Made by a program: the position numbers and the translations under genes. From positions 186,001 through 250,000 of the forward strand of contig JARGSG010000025.1 in assembly GCA_030374805.1 (NCBI GenBank): 64,000 nucleotides of DNA, given 5' to 3'. Below the pieces are notes generated by a model. That model had not been told where the DNA came from. It did no database searches and saw nothing but the letters and a program-made list of their open reading frames with translations. Origin of the DNA: Gracilaria gracilis (taxonomy: Eukaryota > Rhodophyta > Florideophyceae > Gracilariales > Gracilariaceae). Shown piece by piece: positions 54,302 through 63,798 of the stretch. The number at the start of each line of letters is the position of its first letter. Position 1 is the stretch's first letter.

Positions 54302-55055
54302 GAGTTTGGACGTGTTTGCAGCATCGGATTGGCTCCAATTTATAAAACCATTACTTGTGGGCGTTGTTATTTCGCGCCCTTGTTCGCGCCCTTATTTCTA
54401 TTGATGGGGAGGTAAACGTGGGGCAGTGGGCACTATACCTGAATTTTTTTATCATTTGAATAGCGTGCTTTAAAGGGGTGTCATTGCCTTTCGGATTGGC
54501 GGAGGCCTTTTGGAAGAGAATGCTATTCAGGCTGTGGGTACGTGATTCCGCGAGACAGAAATCTCGAGTTTTTGCCGTTACGAGCAGCCCCTTCTAAGCC
54601 GTCCTCCGATTAAATAGCCTCCTCACACACCCGCGCACACGCCCACTAGTAGCATGGGTATCCTAAAGGCTAGTGGAGAACAAACAGACAACTGGACTCC
54701 GTGGCGAGCTGGCCTTACGCAGAGCGCCAAGCTGGCAGCTTCTTCCGCCGTCGCAACTCTTCCGCCAGCGCAACGCGCCAGTTTTTACTCTCCAGCTTTG
54801 CGCATCGCACGCCCTAAAAGAAACCAGCGTTCCCCCGCCACGTACCACCATTCGTTGTAGTTTTGCGCATTGCGCAACCTGCAGTACCCTCCTTTCTTTT
54901 TGCAGCGCTTCTCCTCCACCCTAGCCATAATCTTCCTCTCCGTAGCGCTCTATGTCTCCCATCTAGGCATTACGTTCTTTTTTGTCTTGCATCGAAGTTC
55001 TGGCGCCCCAAAAACCCTCCTTCTTCGCCTATTCAAACCAAATTGAGGAGGCTCA
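54302..55055. other. Tc1 5' flank and intergenic region
   Basis: 54302 to about 54445 is sequence continuous with the Tc1 5' flank once the MULE is removed. It ends with GGGGCAGTGGGCACTATACC, which resembles the inverse of the repeat at 3681 and may be the Tc1 terminus. The remainder shows no gene; the promoter of 55056-56621 should be here. Pyrimidine-rich tracts precede the start codon (54860-55030). Confidence 0.45.
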
Positions 55056-56621
55056 ATGAACTCTGAAGATGAGATGGAGGACCAAGACCTAGAAAGAAAC
55101 AACGCCATTCCTGTCTTCGACGAGATTGCTCCGGCACCCAGCACCGCCCGTTCCGATTCTGCAACTGAAAGGGATACTCCGAGAAAAACGCGATTTCAGC
55201 GGTTGTTTTTGACTTCAGTTCAAGACGAACTAAACTTTGTTTGGGATTTCTTGTCCGTGAAAAGTTCGAAAGAACTGAATTCTATTCTGAAGGCAATGCG
55301 ACGTCCCACTACAGGATCAAAGGACATACTTCGGGCACGCGCGATGCTTCATGTCCACAGTGAGCTCGTGCGAAACATATTGCCGTACTCCCTTATGTCT
55401 AGTCTCGAGCGCGATCTCGTCCAAGAACATATGAATTTGAAAAAAGGGCTTCCGATGGCATCTATTCCAGCAACCAGTAAGTTACTGTCAAACTTGTCAA
55501 GCGAGGCAGAGCGGAAGATGTTTCAGAAAGAACTTCTTTTGGGAGACAGTGAAGAGGTAGATAAGATTACCGCCGAAGACACACGAGCTGCCAGTAGCAA
55601 CGTGAAAGCGGGGAAAGGAAAACACACAGTGCCGGACTTTTGTGAAGACGAATTTGCCCGTCTGCTTTTATTAGTTCGAGACGACGAAGATACAAAGCGC
55701 AATATCTATGGCCTCTCTACTACACTGACTCGAGCTCAGCAAGATGCTGGAATCCGTCAAGAAGATCTTTGGGCGAGGATTGCTGTTCGTTTCAACGACA
55801 AAACGTTTTGTCCCCTGGAAGACTTCCCTACTCCGGTGGAAGATGTGTATCCTGGCTTGGCTCCTTTGGTGCAGCGAACTGGAGAAAAGCTTTCCACAGT
55901 GTGGCGAGAGAATAAGGCTTGCTGGTCGAAAACGCTTTCTAACTACGAAGTGTCTGGAAACAATGGGGAGCTCCCGTTTATTGATTTCTGTCACAAAAAC
56001 CCAAGAACGAAAGCTCTTTCAGCAGTGGGGAGAAGGGTTTTTCTTACGTACTGCGTATTAAAATTAGACTACGAGAAGATGGACCCAATTATTGGTCAGT
56101 TTCTTTCCCGAAGCATCCCTACGGGAGCTGGTGGTAGTTTGGGTGTCAGCAGAAATTTGAATTGCTTGAAGGGAAAACGACGTAGGACATTGAGCGGTGG
56201 AGAAGCATCAATGGGTTCCAAACGTGCGAAGTCTGCGCGAAGCAGCAGTGACGGTGTGTTTCAGGAAGCCATGACAGGCTTGAACTCATCTATGAGCAGG
56301 TTGGCGGGAAGCTATCAGGAGAAGGTGAACTTACAAAATCAACAGTTTGAACAGAACCAAATGCGTCTTGGAGAAATTAATTCTTCTCTCCATGGTTCAA
56401 GTGCAATTGAACCTTTGAGAGATACGGTTCAACGTACTACGTCATTGATGGAAGTTCTCAGTAACGCAGACGCGGCATACGCGAAGTATCAAGACGCTAT
56501 GAGGACGTCGGCGGACCCCGCGCATATCGCTTGTCTGAAGGACGCCTACGAGAGCATCAGAGGGTGTGTAATTACGTTGCAGAATGATCTAAAGAAAGCA
56601 ACTGGACCCACAGGTGGGTAA
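55056..56621 (+). CDS. Uncharacterised nuclear-looking protein with C-terminal coiled region
   Basis: An intact 521-codon frame starting MNSEDEMEDQDLERN. The acidic N-terminus is followed by helical segments (DELNFVWDFLSVKSSKELNS). A central domain has regularly spaced aromatics (DEFARLLLLVRDDEDTKRNI, LWARIAVRFNDKTFCP, CWSKTLSNYEVSGNN). Next come a basic segment (KGKRRRTLSGGEASMGSKRA), then a Gln/Asn-rich coiled coil (YQEKVNLQNQQFEQNQMRLG). The central W-spacing recalls Myb/SANT-like DNA-binding proteins that accompany Harbinger transposases, but I do not recognise a family. It may be a host protein or a transposon second ORF. Confidence 0.65.
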   Translation: MNSEDEMEDQDLERNNAIPVFDEIAPAPSTARSDSATERDTPRKTRFQRLFLTSVQDELNFVWDFLSVKSSKELNSILKAMRRPTTGSKDILRARAMLHVHSELVRNILPYSLMSSLERDLVQEHMNLKKGLPMASIPATSKLLSNLSSEAERKMFQKELLLGDSEEVDKITAEDTRAASSNVKAGKGKHTVPDFCEDEFARLLLLVRDDEDTKRNIYGLSTTLTRAQQDAGIRQEDLWARIAVRFNDKTFCPLEDFPTPVEDVYPGLAPLVQRTGEKLSTVWRENKACWSKTLSNYEVSGNNGELPFIDFCHKNPRTKALSAVGRRVFLTYCVLKLDYEKMDPIIGQFLSRSIPTGAGGSLGVSRNLNCLKGKRRRTLSGGEASMGSKRAKSARSSSDGVFQEAMTGLNSSMSRLAGSYQEKVNLQNQQFEQNQMRLGEINSSLHGSSAIEPLRDTVQRTTSLMEVLSNADAAYAKYQDAMRTSADPAHIACLKDAYESIRGCVITLQNDLKKATGPTGG

Positions 56622-56793
56622 GGTTTGTAGTTCGTGATGTAGATACATTTAATCTAGCGTAATGGTCTTGTGAATACTTCTTGCTCTTTCTATCCTTTCT
56701 GCTGCTTAAACCCCTAAACCCCTACACTGCTTGAGTTCCATATTAACCTGACTGCAAACCATAGGCTGGACATAAATATGATCTTACAGGGGG

Positions 56794-57999
56794 TTATTCG
56801 CTTTCATCATCGCCATCATCGTAGTCGGACAAAATTCGCCGAGCCCCTACCTTTCTCCTCTTCACTGATACTTCAATTCTTGGCGCTGTTGCCCGTTTTG
56901 CACGCATTAGTAGACTTTCTCCAACCCTTTCCTCGATACGTCGCATATTTTTATCCTCACCACTTTCTTCTTCGTTGGATTCTAACATATCAGTGGTTAG
57001 TCCTCTTGTCGGTCGCATCGCACGTTCTCGCTGCTGTCTTCGTTTCGCCTCAATTCTCATACGCTCTCTTTGTCGCTTGAGATTTTCTTGCTTTCCCTTT
57101 TCTTCTTCTAGTTCACCTCCGTTATCCAAACATCGCATCATAGTCCGACCAGTGGAAATGGTATTCGTACTCCTTGCCCGCTTATGCGCCTTGGCTAGAG
57201 CCATCTTTGCCGTCGACGAGCATGTGATCGAAGGCTGGACTCTTCGGCTGGAGCTCACTTCAGTTTCAAATGTTTGAATGCGATCCTCGCGACGGAATAC
57301 GTAATGTTTTGACGCAATAAAATCATCGATTAGAAGGAACTGTTCGTTGCCAATGGTGATTGTCTTTGAGCCGTCTGACCAGGTTGCAAGATGGGCATTT
57401 GTATCTAAGATACGCTTAAGAGCGAAGGGGTGCGGGTTTGCTTTGATGAACTGGAGCAGAGTTTCGGCGTCTGACTGCTCCAGTTTCTTCACCTCAGGCT
57501 TGAGTCTGAACAATATTGGGGTTTCCCGAGCTGGTAGATCATCTAAATCGGTCATAAGCAAGGTATGTAGGGATATGCTTGGTGGAAAATGCAGAATGTC
57601 AACTTTGCGTAGTCCGTCCCCACGGTGTCCGGAAACCCGCTCGTACTTCTCCTCGATATCCGGGGTCAGTTCTCGATCTTGGTCTAAAGGTTCTCCTTCC
57701 CCGTTAGCCTCGGCGTCAGGATCCATCTCTGCTTCTATTTCGGGTTCAACATTGACCTCTTGTTTGAAGTATCCCTCGTCTGTTTCTCTATACTGTGCCT
57801 CTTCATCTGACCTTCGCCCTTCGCGTTCCTCCTCCGTAATGGGAGACGGTGTTTTTGGCCTTGTTCTGACCGCGGGCGTTTGCTCTTTTTCAGAATCATC
57901 ATCTTATAAGTCGATGATGTCGCGTGCCGCAGCCGCCGCTTCTCTGGTGCGCGGGTGAGGGGCAGATTCTTCGAACTCGTCTTCAGATATCTCTGACAT
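56794..57999 (-). CDS. LEO1: RNA polymerase II-associated Paf1 complex subunit Leo1
   Basis: Leo1 is a Paf1-complex component linking elongating Pol II to histone modification. The core is clear: NAHLATWSDGSKTITIGNEQ, HYVFRREDRIQTFETEV and SSTAKMALAKAHKRARS match the Leo1 domain order. A charged C-terminal region (RQRERMRIEAKRRQQRERAM) and a terminal DYDDGDDESE follow. The most Leo1-like start is MSEISEDEFEESAP at 57999, giving the usual acidic N-terminus, but a TAA at 57904-57906 interrupts the frame. Conventional translation would begin at MDPDAEANGEGE (57726). The interruption could be a real nonsense change, an unrecognised intron edge (ATAAG), or a sequence error. Confidence 0.8.
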
Positions 58000-58146
58000 G
58001 CGGTAGTTCCGGAAATAAGTACTTTCCAGCCAGCTCCTATGGTGCAAGAGTAGGCGAGGGCAGGACTCGGTGGACCACGACAGGGGTGAAGACGTTCCTT
58101 TTGGGCTTAGTAGTTGAAGGGTTTGACGTGTCCATATTTGGGTCAT

Positions 58147-58599
58147 CGTGATGCGGCAATACGTCAGTACGCGTGGTGTACGAGGGTAACGCTAATACTG
58201 TGAGAAACTACCCATGGTGGGGTCACAGTTCACGTTGGAAAGCGTGTGTGCCAATCGATTCACGCGGTAGTAGTATATTCCTTGATCCAAACGCATTGAA
58301 GATGTTGTAATGGCCAGGAGAAGTTGCGAGCACTTGCTAGGAATGTGTGCGTTTTGTCGAGAAAGCATCTTGTCGACAGCTTTGAGCGGGAATCTTGGGT
58401 CATCACCGTTGACGAATCGGATGTGCGGTTCTGGGAAGAGGGGATGGCCACCGGGCTGACTGGGCAACGAGATGATTCGATGGATGGTGATGATGGCGTT
58501 CAACTCCCGCGTGGTCGCTCACAGATGCCTGTTTGAAGAATGCTCTTGTCTATCATCTTCACCGCTTCGAATCTACATCTCACGCGATGTCATCCAATG
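58147..58599. other. Interval between LEO1 and biotin ligase genes
   Basis: A minus-strand frame at 58192-58503 contains protein-like text (HPLFPEPHIRFVNGDD, MRLDQGIYYYRVNRLAHTL) but lacks an ATG and a recognised domain. It may be an exon of a small gene or chance. The rest shows nothing. Confidence 0.3.
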
Positions 58600-59691
58600 T
58601 CATTCAACTTGTTTCGTCCGCCAAAGCGGCGGCGAAAGATACAAGATCGTAGAAGAGGAATAGGTTGAGAGAGATTGAAGTATTTGTCGCGGACCAACTT
58701 CCTTCTCCTTTAGAACGGAATTCTTCATATCTAGGCTTGTGCATTCTGGTGCCAAATCTTCTAGGCGATGTGTATCTTCTCTCAAAACTCGAACCCAGCC
58801 GTTGGGAGCCAATCCCTGTACTGCAGCACGAGCGCCATGGGATCCGCCAATTCTCAACTGCTGTCCGTTGTGCATCCATGCATCGAGGTACATTGTTCTT
58901 AGCTGACCATCAAATCCGTGCTGACGATAAGTGTTGCAAAGTCTTTCGAACTCTACAAGAAAGCGGGCAACGAAAATTTCACGTCCATTTGTTCTTCTTT
59001 GATCGAGTAAACACGTTGTCGGGTATTGGTTCGTTACGTTTACGCCAACGCCAACGATCACTTCAAATTGATTATCGCGAAGTGCACCTTCACAGAGGAC
59101 GCCACCTATTTTATCACCATCCTTATATATATCATTTGGCCATTTGATACGCAAAGGCACATTCCATTCTCGTTTCGCGGATTCAACGACAGCCAAAGCG
59201 GCAATATATTGAAGGAAGGTAAGCGTTGTGAAATTGGCACTTGGAACGCTGACTTTGATGGAGATGGCCACACTGCCGATCGGAGACTGCCATATCGCTC
59301 CACGGCGGCCTCTTCCCTTAGTTTGAAAGCCAGTAACTGCAACGCAACCGGAAATACACCAAGGCATCAAACGCAGAAGAACGTTTTGCGTGGTCGCAGT
59401 TTCTGGGAGAGACACTAACACATGGCCGCACCAGTCTGTTTCCAGATTGCGTTGCACAACGGACATGTCCAATTGCTTTCGTTGTGATTGAGAATCTCCT
59501 TCAGAGTCAGCACCTTGATGACGTGATCGCGAAGCAGCTTCCAACGTTTCAGCAGGGGAGAAAAGCTTTACGCTATGTGTCTGTGTGAGAAGGAGTAGGT
59601 CATTGGCATGACGTCGCATCAAAATGTCATGCGCTTCAGGGGTAGTGCAATAGATTCTGAGCTCTTCTGCTTTTTCCATTTCTCTTCGCAT
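58600..59691 (-). CDS. HLCS: Biotin--protein ligase (holocarboxylase synthetase)
   Basis: The enzyme attaches biotin, via biotinyl-AMP, to the lysine of carboxylases such as acetyl-CoA carboxylase. Its BPL catalytic domain starts with the adenylate loop FQTKGRGRRGAIWQSPIGS, followed by LRIKWPNDIYKDGDKIGGVL with the catalytic lysine region, and FEVIVGVGVNVTNQYP. The C-terminal beta-barrel includes GWVRVLREDTHRLEDLAPE and SLDMKNSVLKEKE. At 363 residues it is the short eukaryotic/bacterial class II-like size. The N-terminal 100 residues are variable. It is transcribed divergently from the 60255 gene, sharing a roughly 560-bp upstream region. Start at MRREMEKAEEL; a second Met lies five codons in. 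Confidence 0.9.
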   Translation of the reverse strand: MRREMEKAEELRIYCTTPEAHDILMRRHANDLLLLTQTHSVKLFSPAETLEAASRSRHQGADSEGDSQSQRKQLDMSVVQRNLETDWCGHVLVSLPETATTQNVLLRLMPWCISGCVAVTGFQTKGRGRRGAIWQSPIGSVAISIKVSVPSANFTTLTFLQYIAALAVVESAKREWNVPLRIKWPNDIYKDGDKIGGVLCEGALRDNQFEVIVGVGVNVTNQYPTTCLLDQRRTNGREIFVARFLVEFERLCNTYRQHGFDGQLRTMYLDAWMHNGQQLRIGGSHGARAAVQGLAPNGWVRVLREDTHRLEDLAPECTSLDMKNSVLKEKEVGPRQILQSLSTYSSSTILYLSPPLWRTKQVE

Positions 59692-60254
59692 TTACCCTCG
59701 GGTGATCAGAGCCGCGGAGCTGTGGGGTGCTAGACACATGAAACGTACGCTTAGCGGCCGTGATGAAACTTCGGTTTCCCATTATCTCGAGAGATTAGAT
59801 GGCTCTCCAAGACACAAGGCGATGGATGGAAAGCACTTCCATGGCTGGGGAACCTGTGAGCAAACAGACTAAAGTTTAAGCAGCGAGCCGGGAAACATTT
59901 CAATTTTTAAAAAATAAAGAATTCTCCTTTTGTACCCTTGTACCTACGTGTGCTCTACGTGTACCGTTGGTACCGTTGGTACTTGTACCGTTGTACAAGA
60001 TCCCGCATTGGGTGCTGTGCATCCTGTAGCGGTCATGCCCGCCAGGGATCACGAAACAGTGATGCATTGCAGGTACAACGGTACTACTTCCCGCCATCCT
60101 TTCTCTGTTGCTCGGTCTGCGGGAGCCATGCCATCGGCCCCGGCGAGACTGCGTACTTCAGCGCCAGCCCAGCCACTGCGCCAGCCGCAGCCACTGCGCG
60201 AGCCGCACAATCTCCGCCAGCCCGCGCGCACCGCCGCTCACCGAATCGTCGCCA
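59692..60254. promoter_or_regulatory. Shared upstream region of divergent genes
   Basis: It lies between the start codons of biotin ligase and the phosphoribosyltransferase-like gene, so it should carry both promoters. No TATA-like element stands out. GC content rises sharply from about 60120. Confidence 0.45.
59932..60000. repeat. GTACC/GGTAC short repeat array
   Basis: TGTACC, GGTACC and CCGTTGGTACC-type words recur about eight times in 70 bases (for example TGTACCGTTGGTACCGTTGG). Many words are self-complementary. It lies in the divergent promoter region. Confidence 0.65.
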
Positions 60255-61796
60255 ATGGCCTTCGTGTCCACGAGCGCGAGCGCGCCGCGCCGCGCGTCTC
60301 CGCTGCGTCGCGCGCGCTGCGCGCGTCGCGCACCGCCGCCGCCGCGCGCGCCGTACCGCGTGCGCATGATGCGCGCGCAGCCGCAGTCGCACGAGGCGCC
60401 CGACGTGGCCGACGACGGCCAGCTGTTATCGCCCTCGCAGCCGCAGCCGCCGACGCGGCTGCAGCCGCAGCGCGACGAACACGCTGAGCTCGATGCCGAG
60501 CACAAGCCTTTCGACCCCAGTTGTGTCACCCACTTTCTGTACTCGGAGAGCCTCAACGAGTATCGCGAGCAGAAGGAGGCGGGCTTGATCTCGTCGGCGT
60601 TGGCTGCGTATGACGCCGATGAGTTTGTGGACGCATGGGCGCTGGCGGTCGATGTTCACAAGGCCAACGAACTGAAGAACCAGTACTCGCGCGTGGACGT
60701 TCTCATCGAGCATAATTTCACCGACTTTGCGCCGGCGAAGAGCTGCGAACACGCGCTTCAGAGCGCCACCATTGACGAGATTGCGTTCGTCAAGGCAAAG
60801 GCCGTGTACGACGCCACGGGGCTGCCGGCCATTGCCGAGTTTCATGACATAACCATTGATGCGCCCCAGTCCACTGCCAATATCAACAAGGCCATGCAGC
60901 AGGGCTATCATACGCGCGACGTTGCGAACGAGGCCAACGCCATGATTGAGCGCGTGCGTCCCTTCTCCGACCAGAATCGCATGGTCAACTTCAGAAGCGC
61001 TGTGGCAAATTTCGACGGCGAGATGCACATTGTGACGCAGCGCAAAGCCAGTATTGCCATTGCGTTTGCCGGGGCTCACCATGTGACCATTGCCATTGCT
61101 TCTGCATTGGATGAGTTGTTCATGCAGCTGTCGCGTCGACTCAAGCTCATGTTCGACGCGCCGTCGCAGTTGAGGTCGTTTGAGGGCGGCGGTGACGCTG
61201 ACAATGAAGCCAAGCCGCTGGTGGGCGCCACTATGCTCAAGGACCGAATATTGAGAGAAGGGAAGATGTTGGCTGATGGCATTATCAAGGTGTCTTCGTT
61301 CTTGAATCACATGGTGGATACGGAGCTTATGGAGGTGTGTGGTGAGGAACTGGCGGAGAGATTGAAGCATACGATGCCCAACAAAATTCTGACGGTGGAA
61401 TCCACGGGGTTGATTGCAGGGTTGCCAACGGCGAGGCAGCTTGGTATATCGTTGGTGTTTGCGAGAAAGAGCCGACCGATCACTATAAGCGACTCGTATC
61501 AGACGACGTACCGTTCGGCTACAAAGGGCACCAGTAACGAATTGATTGTGTCATGTGAGTACCTGGAGGCGGGTGACCGAGTACTGATTATCGATGACTT
61601 TCTGGCAGGTGGGTCTACGGCCGAGGCGCTGTTCAAGCTGGCGAAGATGGCGCATGCCAAGGTGGTAGGTGTGGGGGTGCTGATAGAGAAGATGATGGAC
61701 GGTGGACGCGCGTTCTTGTCGGTCATCCTTGGACTCTTCTTCGATCTGTTTGCTCTGCTGACTTCGAACTTTAAAAGATTCAATCGGATTGCTTGA
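60255..61796 (+). CDS. Probable plastid-targeted protein with C-terminal xanthine phosphoribosyltransferase domain
   Basis: The C-terminal 190 residues follow bacterial Xpt: LKDRILREGKMLADGIIKVS, SFLNHMVDTELMEVCGEELA, NKILTVESTGLIAGLPTARQ, LVFARKSRPITI, and the PRPP loop VLIIDDFLAGGSTAEAL with the paired acidic residues. Such enzymes salvage xanthine to XMP. The N-terminus MAFVSTSASAPRRASPLRRA with Arg/Ser/Pro and no acids until RVRMMRAQ looks like a plastid transit peptide; an upstream in-frame ATG (60108) gives an unlikely Cys/Arg-rich extension. Between them lie about 280 residues I do not recognise (HFLYSESLNEYREQKEAG; NANIN-like helical text), absent from bacterial Xpt. The last 30 residues are hydrophobic and less like Xpt, possibly from a late frameshift. 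Confidence 0.8.
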   Translation: MAFVSTSASAPRRASPLRRARCARRAPPPPRAPYRVRMMRAQPQSHEAPDVADDGQLLSPSQPQPPTRLQPQRDEHAELDAEHKPFDPSCVTHFLYSESLNEYREQKEAGLISSALAAYDADEFVDAWALAVDVHKANELKNQYSRVDVLIEHNFTDFAPAKSCEHALQSATIDEIAFVKAKAVYDATGLPAIAEFHDITIDAPQSTANINKAMQQGYHTRDVANEANAMIERVRPFSDQNRMVNFRSAVANFDGEMHIVTQRKASIAIAFAGAHHVTIAIASALDELFMQLSRRLKLMFDAPSQLRSFEGGGDADNEAKPLVGATMLKDRILREGKMLADGIIKVSSFLNHMVDTELMEVCGEELAERLKHTMPNKILTVESTGLIAGLPTARQLGISLVFARKSRPITISDSYQTTYRSATKGTSNELIVSCEYLEAGDRVLIIDDFLAGGSTAEALFKLAKMAHAKVVGVGVLIEKMMDGGRAFLSVILGLFFDLFALLTSNFKRFNRIA

Positions 61797-62100
61797 AACA
61801 TCAACGTCCTTCGCACTGACAGACTCCATTCGCAGAGCTTGGTTCTTCAGCTTCCGACATTTCCCGCAAAGGACTCAACTGCATCACATGTAAAACTCTT
61901 CGCTACACACGCTTTTTTCGCCTCCACCCACTGTTTGGCTTGTACATAAACAAAGAAAACCCTCTTTCTTGTCCTGTGAACTTATCAAATCAACATCCTT
62001 GCAAGGCGCATGCCCTTCGCTCTGAAACAAATTCGTTGCGTCAAAGTCATCTTTGACACATCCCCTCTCCCAGATTTCCTCCCTTCACGTGTCAAAGCCG
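61797..62100. other. Intergenic between convergent genes
   Basis: No gene is seen between the phosphoribosyltransferase stop and the Harbinger transposase stop. Confidence 0.5.
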
Positions 62101-63335
62101 TCACAAATTAGAGGTAGGACGTAACAGTCCTTTTTCCGTTGCTATGTCATGGAGCAAACTACGAATGAACTCCCTGTCCAAACCTACGTGGCTCTTGTAG
62201 AAAGCACCAGATTTTTCCTTCACTCGCAAATGCCAATCCTTCGATTCACTCCTGATCTGCGCGAGCTCTTCCTCCTCGTAGATATACTCCGGTATTCCTT
62301 CACAGTTAATACAAAAATTATGAAGTATCATACCCACGGCTATGATAGGAACACAATCCTCAACGCCATAATTCAGTTCTCCATTGTAGAAAACACGCCA
62401 TCTTCGCTTCAAGATTCCAAAAGCCTGCTCGACGTGTATTCGCATAGATGATAGGAAAAAGTTAGTAGCACTCTTAGAAGATGATAGGTTTTTCCCGACA
62501 AACGGTACCAGTAAAGAATTTGAGAGCAAATACGCGTTATCGCCGACAATAAAGTAGCCAAGTAGAAGCATTCCCGCATTAAGCAACCGGGCGAGTGGAG
62601 ACATTTCGTAGGCTAAAGAGTCATTAGTTGAGCCTACTGCTACGGCAGAAAAGTCCAGAAACCGATACGACGAGTCTACCAGAGCCTGTACAGGTATAGA
62701 ATAGAATCCTTTTCTACAAAAAAACTCGCTGGGTTCTCGAACCACCGCGGTTTCTTGATTCTCATACATATGCCATCTAAGGCTCCGACGCACCCTGAAA
62801 AAGGGTTTGGAACCTTTCTAGAGGTTTTGAACCCCAAACTGAGCTTCTTGAGTTCTGTTTCATCTGTAGGAAGTCCAGGGAGAGTCATTGTTTCGGTAAC
62901 CGCCGCAATAAATGATTTGAAGCAATTATTGACGCTCGATTTGCTTACCTTATAAGCTAACATTTCGTCATGGACGCTTGCACCCGCCATGATGCGTAGT
63001 CCGATTGCTACTTTTACTTTTGCTTGAATTGTCCTTGTATCCAAGGGAGACCTTTCCGAAATGTGAGAGCTTTTGAGGAGCGTGTGGTACAACGTATTGA
63101 AGCTAGTACGGCCCATACGAAAAGCTCCGTAAAAATCCGCATCGGAATACACGCTTGTAAGAGTTTCAAATGTTTGTTTCACAGCCGGGTATTTTGTAGA
63201 TGTTCTTCGTTGTTTTGATTTTTGAATGTAGTGTGTCATAAGAACTAGTCCAAAGACAAGATGATGTAAATATGGTTGCAGGGTGTCATCATCATCGCTA
63301 GAGTTGAATGTTTGATGAGAGTGTGGCATTTTCAA
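62101..63335 (-). pseudogene. Harbinger/ISL2EU-type transposase (DDE_4)
   Basis: Two overlapping frames (62676-63335, then 62101-62793) join at a frameshift in the T7 run near 62717. Motifs are FSGCVGALDGICMRIKKP (first Asp), VDSSYRFLDFSAVAVGSTND (second Asp), and IVGDNAYLLSNSLLVPF with SSMRIHVEQAFGILKRRW (Glu). A helix-turn-helix precedes them (IAGASVH-like LRIMAGASVHDEMLAYKV). One base change would restore the frame, so loss is recent or the sequence has an error. No convincing terminal repeats were found by eye. Confidence 0.85.
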
Positions 63336-63798
63336 TGACGTAGTTGGGATCTTGGTTGTAAAATGGAGATGATCCGGAGCACGTATGTTGTCGTAAAGTG
63401 GAGATCATCCCCATTGACAACATAGTGGCTGCGCCAGCCAGTGTGCTCCGCTCCGCAGCCGCAGCTCCGCTTCGCAAATGAAGTGGAAAACAAATAAAAT
63501 GTTGGAAAGGTTTTGAAAACCTTTATGTAGAGTAGCCCAGGATATCAGTTGTCCGCGTCCGAGGGTAGCCAGCGGTCGGATACTACATACTACGAGGGGG
63601 TAGCCTGGTCGAAAGGCTTCAGAATGATTGTAACGAACCAAATGCAAAATTTTCTTCACCGGCGTTTTGCGTCGTGTGGACACCCTCATGGCGTGTTGCT
63701 ATACGAATTTCGTGGACTGTTACTATTGGTTTCGTTGAGCGCCGTCGCTGCCGGTGCGAAGCGGCGCCACGCTGGAGCGAACGGCGCGCGCGCCGGCA
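63336..63798. other. Intergenic, with repeated TGGAGATGATCC words
   Basis: AATGGAGATGATCC (63361) and AGTGGAGATCATCC (63399) form a short repeat. The remaining sequence has no supported gene and becomes very GC-rich after 63735. Confidence 0.5.

Noticed and set aside
60426-61370. Antisense frame over the phosphoribosyltransferase-like gene
   Set aside because: Shadow of a strongly biased coding region; the plus frame has clear motifs.
63405-63689. 94-codon minus-strand frame
   Set aside because: No homology-like motifs, and it crosses the short repeat region between genes.
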